Positions 34,704 to 43,708 of a stretch of 64,000 nucleotides of DNA are shown piece after piece; within the stretch, counting starts at the first letter, position 1; the number at the start of each line of letters is the position of its first letter. Where the stretch lies: the NCBI RefSeq assembly GCF_047301505.1, contig NZ_CP154840.1:1-64000 (forward strand), given 5' to 3'. Source of the DNA: Lysinibacillus_B sp031181585. Its GTDB lineage: Bacteria > Bacillota > Bacilli > Bacillales_A > Planococcaceae. The position numbers and the translations under genes are program-made. The notes under the pieces were generated by a model. It made no database searches, was not told where the DNA came from, and saw only the letters and a program-made list of their open reading frames with translations.

Positions 34704-35486
34704 CTATCTATCCCTGAACACTGCCTGCCGCTTTTCAATAAAAGCCGAAACGCCTTCTTTCACGTCCTCTGTCTGGAATACTTTGCCGAAATAGCGGGCC
34801 TCGATCTCCAGTCCTTCCTCCAGGCTGACATTCAGCCCTTCGTCGATGGCGAGTTTAACATATTGCAGCGCCTTGGCAGAGTGTCTGCTCATTTTACGGG
34901 CGAGTGTATAGGCGGCCTGCAGTCCTTCACCTGTTTTTACAACTTCATTTACAAGGCCGATTTCCAGTGCTTTATCAGCTGGGACGGGGTCGCCTGTAAA
35001 AATTAATTCTTTTGCTTTGGAGACGCCGATCAGACGGGGAAGACGCTGCGTACCTCCTGCGCCGGGGAATAGACCGAGCTTTACTTCTGGGAGGCCGATT
35101 TCTACATGCTCCTCTGCAATTCTGAAATCACAGCTTAAAGAGAGCTCGCAGCCGCCGCCGAGGGCTAAACCATTTAGGACACAGATGGTCGGATGGGGGA
35201 GGTTCATGATGGCATCTAATGGTTCTTGCAGGAACTTTGAGCCGCGATAGGCAACTTCTTCTCCGTTTCCGATGAGGTCCGGGAACGACTTGATATCGCC
35301 TCCTGCCATAAAAGCTCTCGTTCCTTGACCTGTAAGAATGACGATCTTAGTTTCACCATGCTTGCGAAGCTCGGAAGTAACTTGAAGCAGCCCGTTAACC
35401 ACATCTGCATCTAATATGTTCATCGGCGGATTGTTAATGGTGATCGTAGCAATCCCTTCTTCTATGTGAAGCAGCACTTTTTCCAT
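34704..35486 (-). CDS. Enoyl-CoA hydratase/isomerase family protein
   Basis: A 260-residue crotonase-fold enzyme. Oxyanion-hole segments are FMAGGDIKSF (about 59-68) and LNGLALGGGCEL (about 104-115), and the catalytic glutamates lie in GGCELSLSCDFRIA and GLPEVKLGLFPGAGGTQRLPR. It probably hydrates an enoyl-CoA in fatty or hydroxy-acid breakdown. It lies 2 bp after the acyl-CoA ligase gene on the minus strand, so the two are one transcript. Confidence 0.9.
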   Translation of the reverse strand: MEKVLLHIEEGIATITINNPPMNILDADVVNGLLQVTSELRKHGETKIVILTGQGTRAFMAGGDIKSFPDLIGNGEEVAYRGSKFLQEPLDAIMNLPHPTICVLNGLALGGGCELSLSCDFRIAEEHVEIGLPEVKLGLFPGAGGTQRLPRLIGVSKAKELIFTGDPVPADKALEIGLVNEVVKTGEGLQAAYTLARKMSRHSAKALQYVKLAIDEGLNVSLEEGLEIEARYFGKVFQTEDVKEGVSAFIEKRQAVFRDR

Positions 35487-35488
35487 CC

Positions 35489-37042
35489 TTACACCCCCTC
35501 TGTCGTCAGGTTGCTATTTTTATACATTTCACGCAGCTCAAATTTTTTGACCTTGCCGGAAGGAGTTCTCGGAATTTCGTCAATGAATACCACTTTCTTC
35601 GGTACTTTATACTTCGCTAAATATCGCCGGCAGAAGGTGATCAGCTCTTCTTCGGTTGCTTTTTTTTCTTCCTTCAAGACAATGACGGCGCATACTGCCT
35701 CCAAATATTTCGGGTCAGGAATAGCAATAACAGACGCTGTATGAACGGATTCGTGACGATAAAGAACATCCTCAATTTCAACCGCATAAATATTTTCGCC
35801 GCCGCTTCGGATCATGTCCTTCTTCCTGCCGACAATCGAAAGGAATCCATCATTATCATACATACCAAGATCACCTGTTTTGCACCAGCCGTTAGAAAAG
35901 GATTTTGCAGTTTCCTCTGGTTTTTGCCAGTAGCCTTCGGATACGCCGGGGCTCTTGATCCATACTTCCCCGACCTCACCTGTAGGGATAGGTTGTTCAT
36001 CATCATTCATTAACCGAATTTCTGTCAGCGGGAGGGGTTTGCCTACTGAACCGGATTTTTGCAGAGCGTTCGCTGCATCAAGACAGGCAGCAATTGGCTG
36101 CCCTTCTGTTAGTCCATACACTTGTACAATACCAACGTGAGGATAAAGTTCATATGCTCGTTCAATCGCCCATGGCATAAGCGGGTCGCCACCCGTATAG
36201 ATTGTGTTTAAGTGCTGCAGATGGTAATCTGCTAGATTCGGCAAGTTCAGCATTTCGTAAATCATGAATGGGAAAAGAAATAGATCCGTCACCTGTTCTT
36301 TTTCCACAACGTTCAGTACACGGCTAATAGCAAATCCACCACTTTTTGTGATAATGACGGTACCTCCGCTTAGCAGGACGGGCAGAGCAATATCTTCCAT
36401 AGCACCTACATGGTAGAGAGGACCAGTTGTCATAGCAGTTTCATCACCTGTAAATCCCCATTTCATGATCTGGATGGTACTGAACCAGAAGGTCGTATTA
36501 TGTGTCCAAAGCGCACCCTTTGGATGACCCGTTGTCCCTGAGGTATACATGAGCATGACAGGATCCTGAAGGGAAATATCAATATCAAGGATGTCAGCAT
36601 CAGAGCCTTTTTCCAGTTCATCACTGGATAATGTCCAGTCGAATTTCTCTTCACCAAAGGCGATGTACTGTCTAATCTGCAGGTGGGGCTTCAGTGGCTC
36701 TACTTTTTCAAGGAGTTCTGTGTGTGCGCATAATATCTTCGTTTTAGAATCCTTTAGGATATAATCTAGTTCCGTTGGCGTCAGTCGGAAATTAATACGG
36801 ACAGCAATAGCACCTATTTTTCCAATGGCAAAATACAAGGCGAAGTACTCTAAACAGTTGAAGAGCAAAAGGCCGACACTGTCTCCTTTTTTGACTCCAA
36901 GCTCCCGAAGTTTACGGGCATACGTGTTGGAGCGAAGATGTAATTCACGATAGGACCATTTTTCTCCGCCTTCAAACTGAATAGCAATTTTGTTTGGATT
37001 TTCAGCTGATTTCCTATTTTCAGTAAAGTATCCGATATTCAT
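35489..37042 (-). CDS. AMP-forming acyl-CoA synthetase
   Basis: A 517-residue ANL-superfamily ligase. Motifs in order: MLMYTSGTTGHPKGA (P-loop), YGLTEGQP, GWCKTGDLGMYD (hinge Asp), RSGGENIYAVEIED, and the C-terminal PRTPSGKVKK with the adenylation Lys. It activates a carboxylate to its CoA thioester. The start at 37042 is chosen because GAGGAGGGG lies 4 bp upstream; the ORF reaches 37186 only as non-coding extension. It is divergent from the GntP gene; with the hydratase, hydroxyacyl-CoA dehydrogenase and SDR it suggests a small catabolic pathway. Confidence 0.92.
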   Translation of the reverse strand: MNIGYFTENRKSAENPNKIAIQFEGGEKWSYRELHLRSNTYARKLRELGVKKGDSVGLLLFNCLEYFALYFAIGKIGAIAVRINFRLTPTELDYILKDSKTKILCAHTELLEKVEPLKPHLQIRQYIAFGEEKFDWTLSSDELEKGSDADILDIDISLQDPVMLMYTSGTTGHPKGALWTHNTTFWFSTIQIMKWGFTGDETAMTTGPLYHVGAMEDIALPVLLSGGTVIITKSGGFAISRVLNVVEKEQVTDLFLFPFMIYEMLNLPNLADYHLQHLNTIYTGGDPLMPWAIERAYELYPHVGIVQVYGLTEGQPIAACLDAANALQKSGSVGKPLPLTEIRLMNDDEQPIPTGEVGEVWIKSPGVSEGYWQKPEETAKSFSNGWCKTGDLGMYDNDGFLSIVGRKKDMIRSGGENIYAVEIEDVLYRHESVHTASVIAIPDPKYLEAVCAVIVLKEEKKATEEELITFCRRYLAKYKVPKKVVFIDEIPRTPSGKVKKFELREMYKNSNLTTEGV

Positions 37043-37306
37043 GGAACCCCTCCTCTTTTGCTTTATAATTCTACTTAATGTATCATATATTTTCAAATAT
37101 TCATAAATTTTATATTTTATTATTTCTTTTGAAGAATAATGCGATGTCATTTTTAATTTTTGATTCAGCATTAAATTATTTTTCAAAATATAATTTTTTT
37201 CAGTGAAACATAGAATATTTATAAAATTAGGGTATGAGATAGAAAAAAATGTTTTATTACATTTTTTTCTCTTTTATGTATCAAAAATGTTAAGGGGGTA
37301 TGGTGT

Positions 37307-38626
37307 ATGTTGGGGTTCATTGGTTTGTTGGGGGGATTAGCGTTACTTATTTATTTGACGGTGAGAGGGTTTAATATCCTGATTGCTGCCCCGTTTGCAG
37401 CGCTGTTCGCTGGGGTTTTAAGCGGTCTTACAATTTTCCCGCAGATGGCTGCCGAGGGGGAGACAAGCCTTATTACAGGGTATATGACTGCTTTTACAAA
37501 CTTCATTTCTTCCTGGTGGCTTATGTTTTTGGCGGGTGCTATTTTTGGAAAGGTCATGGAGGACAGTGGAGCAGCAGACAGTGTATCTAAATGGATAGTC
37601 GAGAAAATCGGAATCCGTTTTGCGCTTGTGGCCGTTGTGGCGGCCTGTGCCGTTTTGACGTACGGCGGGGTAAGTTTATTTATCGTAGCCTTTTCTGTTT
37701 TTCCGATGGCACTCAGTTTATTTAAGCAAGCAGATATTCCGCGGCGATTCATACCGGCAGCCATGGCCTTTGGTTCTGTAACATTTACAATGACGTCCGC
37801 CGGATCACCGGAAATTCAGAATTGGATTCCGATTGAATATTTGGGAACAACGCCGTATGCCGGGTTAGAAGTTAGTATAATAGTGGCTATTTTTATGATT
37901 GTTTTCGGTTATCTCATGCTAAGCTGGATCATTCGCCGGGCAAAGGCAAAAGGGGAATATTTTATCGCACAGGAGCAGGATCAATTTAATTTGACGGAAA
38001 GTGCCAAGCTGCCGAATCCTGTTTTAAGCGTACTGCCGCTTCTAGTTGTACTTCTTATCTCTTACTTCTTCCATGACTCGCTTGGTACGTCAGCGCTTAT
38101 CATCGCGCTGCTTGGCGGTATTTTGACGACATATCTTGTAAGCTTTAACTATATGAAAAATCGCGAAAAAGCAGTGGCTGATGGCGCATTAGGAGCTGTT
38201 ATTGCGATTGCCAATACGGCAGCTGTAGTTGGATTTGGCGGTGTAGTAAAGGAAACGGAATCCTTCCAGACGGCTGTTAGCTGGGTAACGGATCTGCCGG
38301 GCTCTCCTTTGATTGGCGGCGCTTTTGCAGTAGCAATTATCTGTGGTTTAGCCGGGTCATCTTCCGGCGGACAGGCGATTGCATTGCCTTTAATTGCACC
38401 ACACTATTTGGATATGGGCGTTGACCCGGAAGCATTGCATCGTGTAGTGGCCATTTCTTCAGGCTCATTAGATACGCTTCCTCATAGTGGTTACGTAGTC
38501 ACAACCATTACTTCCATTGCGAATGAATCTTATAAGGATGCATATCCTGCATTTGGATTAATGACCGTTATCCTTCCAATATTAGGAACAATATTAGCTG
38601 TGATCTTATTCTCGGTCGGCCTATAA
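37307..38626 (+). CDS. GntP-family proton/organic acid symporter
   Basis: A 439-residue integral membrane protein with about 12 hydrophobic segments, in the GntP (gluconate) family. The conserved MTSAGSPEIQNWIPIEYLGT and LAGSSSGGQAIALPLIAP segments and the late ISSGSLDTLPHSG segment are clear. Family members import gluconate, other sugar acids or short hydroxy acids. Its position next to 3-hydroxyacid enzymes suggests 3-hydroxybutyrate or a similar acid (inference). AAGGGGG precedes the ATG. The upstream 265-bp gap is AT-rich. Confidence 0.88.
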   Translation: MLGFIGLLGGLALLIYLTVRGFNILIAAPFAALFAGVLSGLTIFPQMAAEGETSLITGYMTAFTNFISSWWLMFLAGAIFGKVMEDSGAADSVSKWIVEKIGIRFALVAVVAACAVLTYGGVSLFIVAFSVFPMALSLFKQADIPRRFIPAAMAFGSVTFTMTSAGSPEIQNWIPIEYLGTTPYAGLEVSIIVAIFMIVFGYLMLSWIIRRAKAKGEYFIAQEQDQFNLTESAKLPNPVLSVLPLLVVLLISYFFHDSLGTSALIIALLGGILTTYLVSFNYMKNREKAVADGALGAVIAIANTAAVVGFGGVVKETESFQTAVSWVTDLPGSPLIGGAFAVAIICGLAGSSSGGQAIALPLIAPHYLDMGVDPEALHRVVAISSGSLDTLPHSGYVVTTITSIANESYKDAYPAFGLMTVILPILGTILAVILFSVGL

Positions 38627-38675
38627 CGATAGAAAGGGTCTAAGTTGAAGACCTGTTGAAGAAAGAGATGATACG

Positions 38676-39629
38676 ATGAACAAAATCAGCATAATTGGCG
38701 CCGGCACGATGGGGCATTCGATCGCTCTAACGGTTGCTTGGCGAAATTTATCCGCTGTAATCTATGCAATGGATGAAACAGAAGTAGACAGAGCAACCGA
38801 AAGTATTCGGCAAAAGGTAGATACATTAGTGCAGACTGATCTGCTGACAGAGGAGGAAGGTAATCAGCTTTTACGTAATCTCCAGTTCACTACATCATTG
38901 ATGGACTGTATAAATAATACCGATTTTATTATTGAGGCGGTGCCAGAGAATCTTAAAATCAAGAAAGAGCTATACCAGTCGCTGGAAGCAGTAATCCCAA
39001 AAGATGTGCCGGTTGCTAGCAACACTTCAGGCATACCAACCAGTTCTCTATCTTCAGAAATGCTTTACCCGGAACGCTTCATCATCACACATTTTTGGAA
39101 TCCAGCCCACCTTATTCCACTTGTCGAGGTCGTCCCGGGGACAGCGACGAATGAGGGTACAGTTAAACAGACGCTGGAAATGCTGGAGCTGTTAGGTAAA
39201 AAGCCGATTCTAGTAAAGAAAGAAGTCCCAGGCTTTATCGGCAACCGGCTGCAGTTTGCTTTGTTTCGAGAGGCTCAGTACTTATTGAGTGAAGGAGTTG
39301 CCAGCAAGGAGGATATCGATTTGGCTGTTACGCACAGCATCGGTCGGCGTCTGCCAATGACCGGTCCGCTGATGTCTGCTGATTTCACTGGATTGGATGT
39401 CGCAGTCGCGATCAGCGAGTATTTGTATGAAGACCTATGTAACGATAGAAAGCCGAGCTCTCATATGACACAATTTATTGAGAGCAATCAATTAGGCGTG
39501 AAAAGCGGGCAAGGTTTTTATAAGTGGGATGAAGAAGAAATAAACAAAGTCAGTAAAAGACGCGAGCAATTATTGATTGAATTTTTAAAGTTAGATACAC
39601 AAAAGGGGAGTGGGAAGCTTGAAAGATAA
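38676..39629 (+). CDS. 3-hydroxyacyl-CoA dehydrogenase (HAD family)
   Basis: A 317-residue NAD-dependent dehydrogenase with Rossmann motif IIGAGTMGHSIA, followed by DFIIEAVPE, ITHFWNPAHLIPLVEVVPG (catalytic His region) and a C-terminal dimerisation domain with GQGFYKW. Length and order match 3-hydroxybutyryl-CoA or carnitine-type dehydrogenases. It ends overlapping the next gene by 11 bp, implying translational coupling. It follows the GntP permease by 49 bp. Confidence 0.9.
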   Translation: MNKISIIGAGTMGHSIALTVAWRNLSAVIYAMDETEVDRATESIRQKVDTLVQTDLLTEEEGNQLLRNLQFTTSLMDCINNTDFIIEAVPENLKIKKELYQSLEAVIPKDVPVASNTSGIPTSSLSSEMLYPERFIITHFWNPAHLIPLVEVVPGTATNEGTVKQTLEMLELLGKKPILVKKEVPGFIGNRLQFALFREAQYLLSEGVASKEDIDLAVTHSIGRRLPMTGPLMSADFTGLDVAVAISEYLYEDLCNDRKPSSHMTQFIESNQLGVKSGQGFYKWDEEEINKVSKRREQLLIEFLKLDTQKGSGKLER

Positions 39630-40383
39630 AGTAATATTCATTACGGGTGCTGCAAGAGGAATTGGTTATGAAATCGCTCAGTCCTTCCTAGAAGAAGGTG
39701 CGAAGGTGATGATTTCAGATATCAATGAAGAGAGCTTGGAAAAGGCACTGGAAGGTCTTTCTGAAAATGCATCAGGCATCGTATGTGATGTCTCCAAAGA
39801 AGAGGATGTAAAAAGAGCGATAGATGCTACGGTCGAGCGATTTGGCTCAATTGATATCCTGATTAACAATGCAGGCTTGCAGCATGTAGCAATAATTGAG
39901 GATTTCCCTGCTGTAAAATTTGAGCAAATGCTGAAAATTATGCTCGTCGGGCCTTTTCTCACAACAAAGTATGCACTCCCATATATGAAGGAGAAGAATT
40001 TCGGGCGAATCATGAATATTGCTTCCATTAATGGGTTGATCGGCTTTGCCGGGAAATCTGCTTATAATTCAGCAAAGCATGGGGTGATCGGTCTTACGAA
40101 GGTAACAGCCTTAGAGACAGCTGAATATAACATTACAGCCAACGCCATCTGCCCAGGATATGTTGATACTGCGCTTGTGCGAGGGCAGTTCGAGGATTTG
40201 GCCAGAACACGGAACATATCGACGGAGCAGGTGCTTGATGAAGTGTTATTCCCATTAATTCCGCAAAAACGTCTGCTGGAGGTAGCAGAGATTGCCTCCT
40301 TGGCAAAATATTTAGCAAGTGAGGAATCACGGGGGATGACGGGGCAATCACTCGTTTTAGACGGGGGCTATACAACACAATAG
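39619..40383 (+). CDS. 3-hydroxybutyrate-dehydrogenase-like short-chain dehydrogenase
   Basis: A 254-residue SDR enzyme: TGAARGIG cofactor motif, NNAG, catalytic S-Y-K in NIASINGLIGF and YNSAKHG, and ANAICPGYVDTALV after it. The pattern (QKRLLEVAEIA, GQSLVLDGGYT) is that of 3-hydroxybutyrate dehydrogenases. TTG at 39619 is preferred: GGGGAG (39605-39610) is 8 bp upstream, and the protein then starts MKDKVIFITG as usual. A GTG at 39610 would be too close. With GntP and the acyl-CoA enzymes it supports hydroxy-acid use. Confidence 0.88.
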   Translation: MKDKVIFITGAARGIGYEIAQSFLEEGAKVMISDINEESLEKALEGLSENASGIVCDVSKEEDVKRAIDATVERFGSIDILINNAGLQHVAIIEDFPAVKFEQMLKIMLVGPFLTTKYALPYMKEKNFGRIMNIASINGLIGFAGKSAYNSAKHGVIGLTKVTALETAEYNITANAICPGYVDTALVRGQFEDLARTRNISTEQVLDEVLFPLIPQKRLLEVAEIASLAKYLASEESRGMTGQSLVLDGGYTTQ

Positions 40384-40410
40384 GGAAGTTTCAAAAGAAT
40401 GAAATGAATA

Positions 40411-40448
40411 AAAACAGTCGAAGTGTAAGTATCTTCGACTGTTTTTTG
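40411..40448 (+). terminator. Strong intrinsic terminator
   Basis: AAAACAGTCGAAG (40411-40423) pairs perfectly with CTTCGACTGTTTT (40433-40445), followed by a T run. It ends the GntP operon. Confidence 0.9.
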
Positions 40449-40487
40449 ATGAGTGGAGGTGTGTTTTCTTCAAAAATCAACCTATAG

Positions 40488-40557
40488 TTGACAAACAATC
40501 GTAAAGTAAACGATTGTTCGCTACTTTTACCGCTAAATTTTGGATATAGTAGCGGTA
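40488..40557 (+). promoter_or_regulatory. Promoter/operator region of the XRE-ABC operon
   Basis: TTGACA (40488-40493) is followed directly by the inverted repeat AACAATCG (40494-40501) / CGATTGTT (40511-40518). It contains GTAAAGTAAAC (40501-40511), identical to part of the XRE operator at 63475. A second inverted pair, TACCGCTA (40528-40535) and TAGCGGTA (40550-40557), lies just before the start codon. Both arrangements suggest autoregulation by the XRE protein; no single clear -10 can be picked. Confidence 0.5.
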
Positions 40558-40570
40558 GGGAGTTGATGAA

Positions 40571-41689
40571 ATGAAAAACCTTCAGTTTTCAGCAGTAGTC
40601 GCAAACAGACGGAAGGAGATGGGGTTGAAGCAAGAGCAGGTCGCCCAGTATATTGGTGTCTCAAGAGCAGCAGTATCAAAGTGGGAAAAGGGCCTAAGCT
40701 ATCCGGATATTACACTTCTGCCAAAGCTGGCGACCTACTTTAATATATCGATTGATGCATTGCTTGGGTATGAGCCTCAAATGACAAAGGAGCGGATTGG
40801 CAAGACATATGCCGATTTAGCGAGGCGATTCAGTGAGCAGCCATTTGAGGAGGTCCAGAAGGAAATCGAGCAGCTGCTGGCAGAGTATTATTCCTGCTTT
40901 CCGTTTGTATTGAAAATGGCCCAGCTGTATTTGAACTATCATCCACAGGCAATAGATCAGCAGCAGGTGCTAAACAGGATTTTAGAACTTTCTGAACGTG
41001 TGAAGGAATACAGTGGTGACCATCTTTTAATTAATGAAGCGGTCATGTTTGAAGCGTATGTCAAGCTGGTACAGGGAGCACCGGCAGAAGTCTTGGAAAT
41101 TCTAGGCGAGAATGTATATATCGAGCTGGGGGCCGATCAGCTGATTGCTACTGCCCATCAAATGCTGGGTGATGTGAAAAAGGCAAAAGAGATATTGCAG
41201 GTAAGCCATTACCAGCATGTTATCGCCACTATCGGCAATGCAGCGGAAAGTCTGCCTTTGGAAGTTTTGAACGAATCGCATTTTGACGAAATCGTACACA
41301 GGATGCAAGAGATGATTAGGCTGTTCCAAGTCGAACAATTAAATGTGAATACAGCACTTGTTTTTTATCTGAAGGCAGCGATGGGTTATGCCATGCAAAA
41401 CCGTACAGAGAAGGCCCTGGAGATGATTGAAGTCTATTGTCAAATATGCTACCGTCTGGAGTTTCCATTGAGGTTGCAAGGGGATAACTATTTCTATCTG
41501 TTATCCGACTGGATTGAAGATAAAATCCAAACGTGCGGGCAGGCGCCGCGTGATGATCTGTCCATTAAGAAGGATTTAGTAAAAACAATGGCAAACAACC
41601 CGGCATTCGAGAGCTTATACGGGCACCCTACTTATAAATCGCTCATGAGTAATTTAAAGCATCATCTGCACATCGAGGAGGAACTTTAA
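40571..41689 (+). CDS. XRE-type regulator with C-terminal helical repeat domain
   Basis: A 372-residue regulator. Residues 8-64 form a helix-turn-helix (KQEQVAQYIGVSRAAVSKWEKG, YPDITLLPKLATYFNISIDALLGYE). The remaining 300 residues are helical, TPR-like, and probably sense a peptide, protein or ligand. It is followed with no gap (TAAATG) by a YxlE-like gene and the ABC genes, so it is the likely controller of that operon. AGGGAGTTGATGAAATG spans the start. In Bacillus subtilis the similar yxlEFG genes are linked to sigma factor SigY; here an XRE protein occupies that position. Confidence 0.85.
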   Translation: MKNLQFSAVVANRRKEMGLKQEQVAQYIGVSRAAVSKWEKGLSYPDITLLPKLATYFNISIDALLGYEPQMTKERIGKTYADLARRFSEQPFEEVQKEIEQLLAEYYSCFPFVLKMAQLYLNYHPQAIDQQQVLNRILELSERVKEYSGDHLLINEAVMFEAYVKLVQGAPAEVLEILGENVYIELGADQLIATAHQMLGDVKKAKEILQVSHYQHVIATIGNAAESLPLEVLNESHFDEIVHRMQEMIRLFQVEQLNVNTALVFYLKAAMGYAMQNRTEKALEMIEVYCQICYRLEFPLRLQGDNYFYLLSDWIEDKIQTCGQAPRDDLSIKKDLVKTMANNPAFESLYGHPTYKSLMSNLKHHLHIEEEL

Positions 41690-41890
41690 ATGGAAGAACT
41701 AGCAAATATCAATTGGGGGTTAATTGCCCCGCTTATAGTCGTTCAGGCTATTTTGATGATAGTGGCTTTAACCGATCTAGTTCGCATTCATGCAACGAAT
41801 GGGCCGAAATGGGTATGGGCTTTAGTCATTATATTCGCTAATCTAGTCGGCCCGGTCATCTATTTCATTGTTGGGAGAAAATCATCATGA
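41690..41890 (+). CDS. YxlE-like small membrane protein (PLDc_N family)
   Basis: A 66-residue protein with two transmembrane helices (about 10-30 and 42-62) and the PLD-nuclease N-terminal domain pattern (ALTDLVRIHA, NGPKWVWALVIIFANLVGPVIYF). It has no catalytic domain of its own. YxlE of Bacillus subtilis has the same size and place before YxlF-YxlG. It overlaps the next gene by four bases (ATGA). Confidence 0.8.
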   Translation: MEELANINWGLIAPLIVVQAILMIVALTDLVRIHATNGPKWVWALVIIFANLVGPVIYFIVGRKSS

Positions 41891-42771
41891 TTACAGTGAG
41901 TAATTTAACAAAGACATTCGGAGCGCAGACGGTGGTATCGAATGTCTCCTTTACACTTGAACCAAATACAGCGACAGCCTTAATCGGACCGAATGGAGCA
42001 GGAAAGACGACGACCTTGTCCATGCTGACAGGGCTGTTAGCACCGACAAGCGGTTCAATTGAGATAGCCGGCGTAAAGGATATCCGCAGGGAAATAGGCT
42101 TTCTTCCTCAATATCCTCAATTTTATCCTTGGCTGACAGCGCTCGAGTTCACGGAAATGGCTGCCAAATTAAGCGGGGTGCCCGCGTCAGCAGCTAAAAA
42201 GGAAGCAGAAAGAGTACTTACTTTTGTTGGTTTAGAGGAGGCAATGAAGAAAAAAACCGTTACGTTTTCAGGTGGTATGAAACAGAGGCTCGGCATGGCC
42301 CAGGCTATTGTCCATAAACCGAAACTTCTACTGCTTGATGAACCGGTGTCGGCATTGGATCCAGTAGGCAGACGTGAAATTATGAATTTATTGAAGGAGC
42401 TGCAGCAGCAGACGACGATTCTCTATTCTACACATATTTTGAATGATGCAGAGGAGATGACCGACCAACTGCTATTCTTAAGAAAAGGGGAGCTAGTCGA
42501 GTCGGGATCCCTTACAGAAGTATGTACCAAATTTGAGTCCCCGCGTTATCGGATAGAGTTTGCGACACAAGAGGACGCATTACAATTTGCTTCGCAGTCG
42601 CAGCTTTCCGCTACTGTAACCGGTTCATCGGTGTATGTGGAAATCATAGAAGAACGACCGACGATGCAGCAGTTATTGGAGCGGCTTGTCGCCTCAAAGT
42701 TTGCCGTTACTAAAGTGGAACGTGTAACAGCGAGCCTGGAGGAAATATTTATGAAGGTGGCGGGACAATGA
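41887..42771 (+). CDS. ABC transporter ATP-binding protein, YxlF-like
   Basis: A 294-residue ATPase of the exporter/resistance (DrrA/CcmA-like) type. Walker A is GPNGAGKTT, the signature is FSGGMKQR, Walker B is KLLLLDEPVSALDP, and the H-loop is LYSTHIL. A C-terminal extension of about 80 residues is typical of such ATPases. It is translationally coupled to the flanking genes by ATGA overlaps on both sides. With the downstream permease it forms an ABC-2 type system, possibly for antimicrobial resistance or immunity. Confidence 0.9.
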   Translation: MITVSNLTKTFGAQTVVSNVSFTLEPNTATALIGPNGAGKTTTLSMLTGLLAPTSGSIEIAGVKDIRREIGFLPQYPQFYPWLTALEFTEMAAKLSGVPASAAKKEAERVLTFVGLEEAMKKKTVTFSGGMKQRLGMAQAIVHKPKLLLLDEPVSALDPVGRREIMNLLKELQQQTTILYSTHILNDAEEMTDQLLFLRKGELVESGSLTEVCTKFESPRYRIEFATQEDALQFASQSQLSATVTGSSVYVEIIEERPTMQQLLERLVASKFAVTKVERVTASLEEIFMKVAGQ

Positions 42772-43547
42772 ATACTTTTTTGACGTTGTTTACGAAGGAA
42801 TTCCGAGAGGCTTGGCGCAGCCTGAAGTTTGTGTGGATGCCGCTGCTTTTCATTGTGCTTGGCATTATGGATCCTCTTACCAATTACTTTATGGAAGATA
42901 TTTTAGGAGCTGTCGGCAATTTGCCGGAAGGGTTTATGCTGACAATGCCTGAACTGCACCCGATTGATGTTCTCTCTGCCTCTACCAGTCAGTTCCAATC
43001 TATTGGTTTAGTAGTCCTTGTCGCGACAATGGCTAGTGCCATTAGCCGGGAGCGACAAAACGGAATGGCAACGCTGCTGTATGTACGCCCGATTTCTTTT
43101 ACCGCTTTGTTTATGAGCAAATGGGCTGTCGCAAGTTTATTGGGGATTGTCAGTGGGGTGGCAGGATACGCAGGAAGCCTGTATTATACGACGCTGTTAT
43201 ACGGGTCGGTAGAGTACGGAGCATTTATGAAAATGCTTGGTACTTACTGTATTTGGATTCTTTTTGTAACGGCTGTGACGCTTGCTTGCAGTGCCATGTT
43301 CAATACGGCGATCTCTATGACATTGGCCATCCTTCTCCTGCCATTTGGTTTAATGATAGATTCAATAATCGGCAGTTTCTGGAGTTTGAGTCCGTGGAAG
43401 CTTTCTGCCTATGGAGTACAATTTATCAGTGGTGGAACGAGTGAGTACTATACAGCGACAGTAGCTTTAACATTAGCTCTTATGATTAGCGCTGTGCTGC
43501 TCGGCATTTTGTTCTCAAAAAGAAATGCGGCTACAGCAAAAATATAG
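42768..43547 (+). CDS. ABC-2 type permease, YxlG-like
   Basis: A 259-residue membrane protein with about six hydrophobic segments and a conserved ISRERQNGMATLLYVRPIS loop (about residues 87-105) found in NosY/YxlG-type permeases. It is the membrane partner of the preceding ATPase, with a 4-bp overlap. It ends the operon 57 bp before an intrinsic terminator. Substrate unknown. Confidence 0.85.
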   Translation: MNTFLTLFTKEFREAWRSLKFVWMPLLFIVLGIMDPLTNYFMEDILGAVGNLPEGFMLTMPELHPIDVLSASTSQFQSIGLVVLVATMASAISRERQNGMATLLYVRPISFTALFMSKWAVASLLGIVSGVAGYAGSLYYTTLLYGSVEYGAFMKMLGTYCIWILFVTAVTLACSAMFNTAISMTLAILLLPFGLMIDSIIGSFWSLSPWKLSAYGVQFISGGTSEYYTATVALTLALMISAVLLGILFSKRNAATAKI

Positions 43548-43603
43548 AAAAATATTACAAAAAGAATAAGTAGTTTTTATTATGTTTTTTCCATCAAACT
43601 GAA

Positions 43604-43640
43604 GAAGCAGCCTCTCTTACAACAGGAGGGCTGCTTTTTC
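43604..43640 (+). terminator. Intrinsic terminator of the XRE-ABC operon
   Basis: AAGCAGCC (43605-43612) pairs with GGGCTGCTT (43628-43636) with extra CTC/GAG pairing inside, followed by a T run (43635-43639). Confidence 0.75.
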
Positions 43641-43708
43641 TATATTTAAATATAAGAAAATTAGGAATATAATAAAGAAAGAGCAAAGGGAAGAAAGGTG
43701 AGCCTGCT

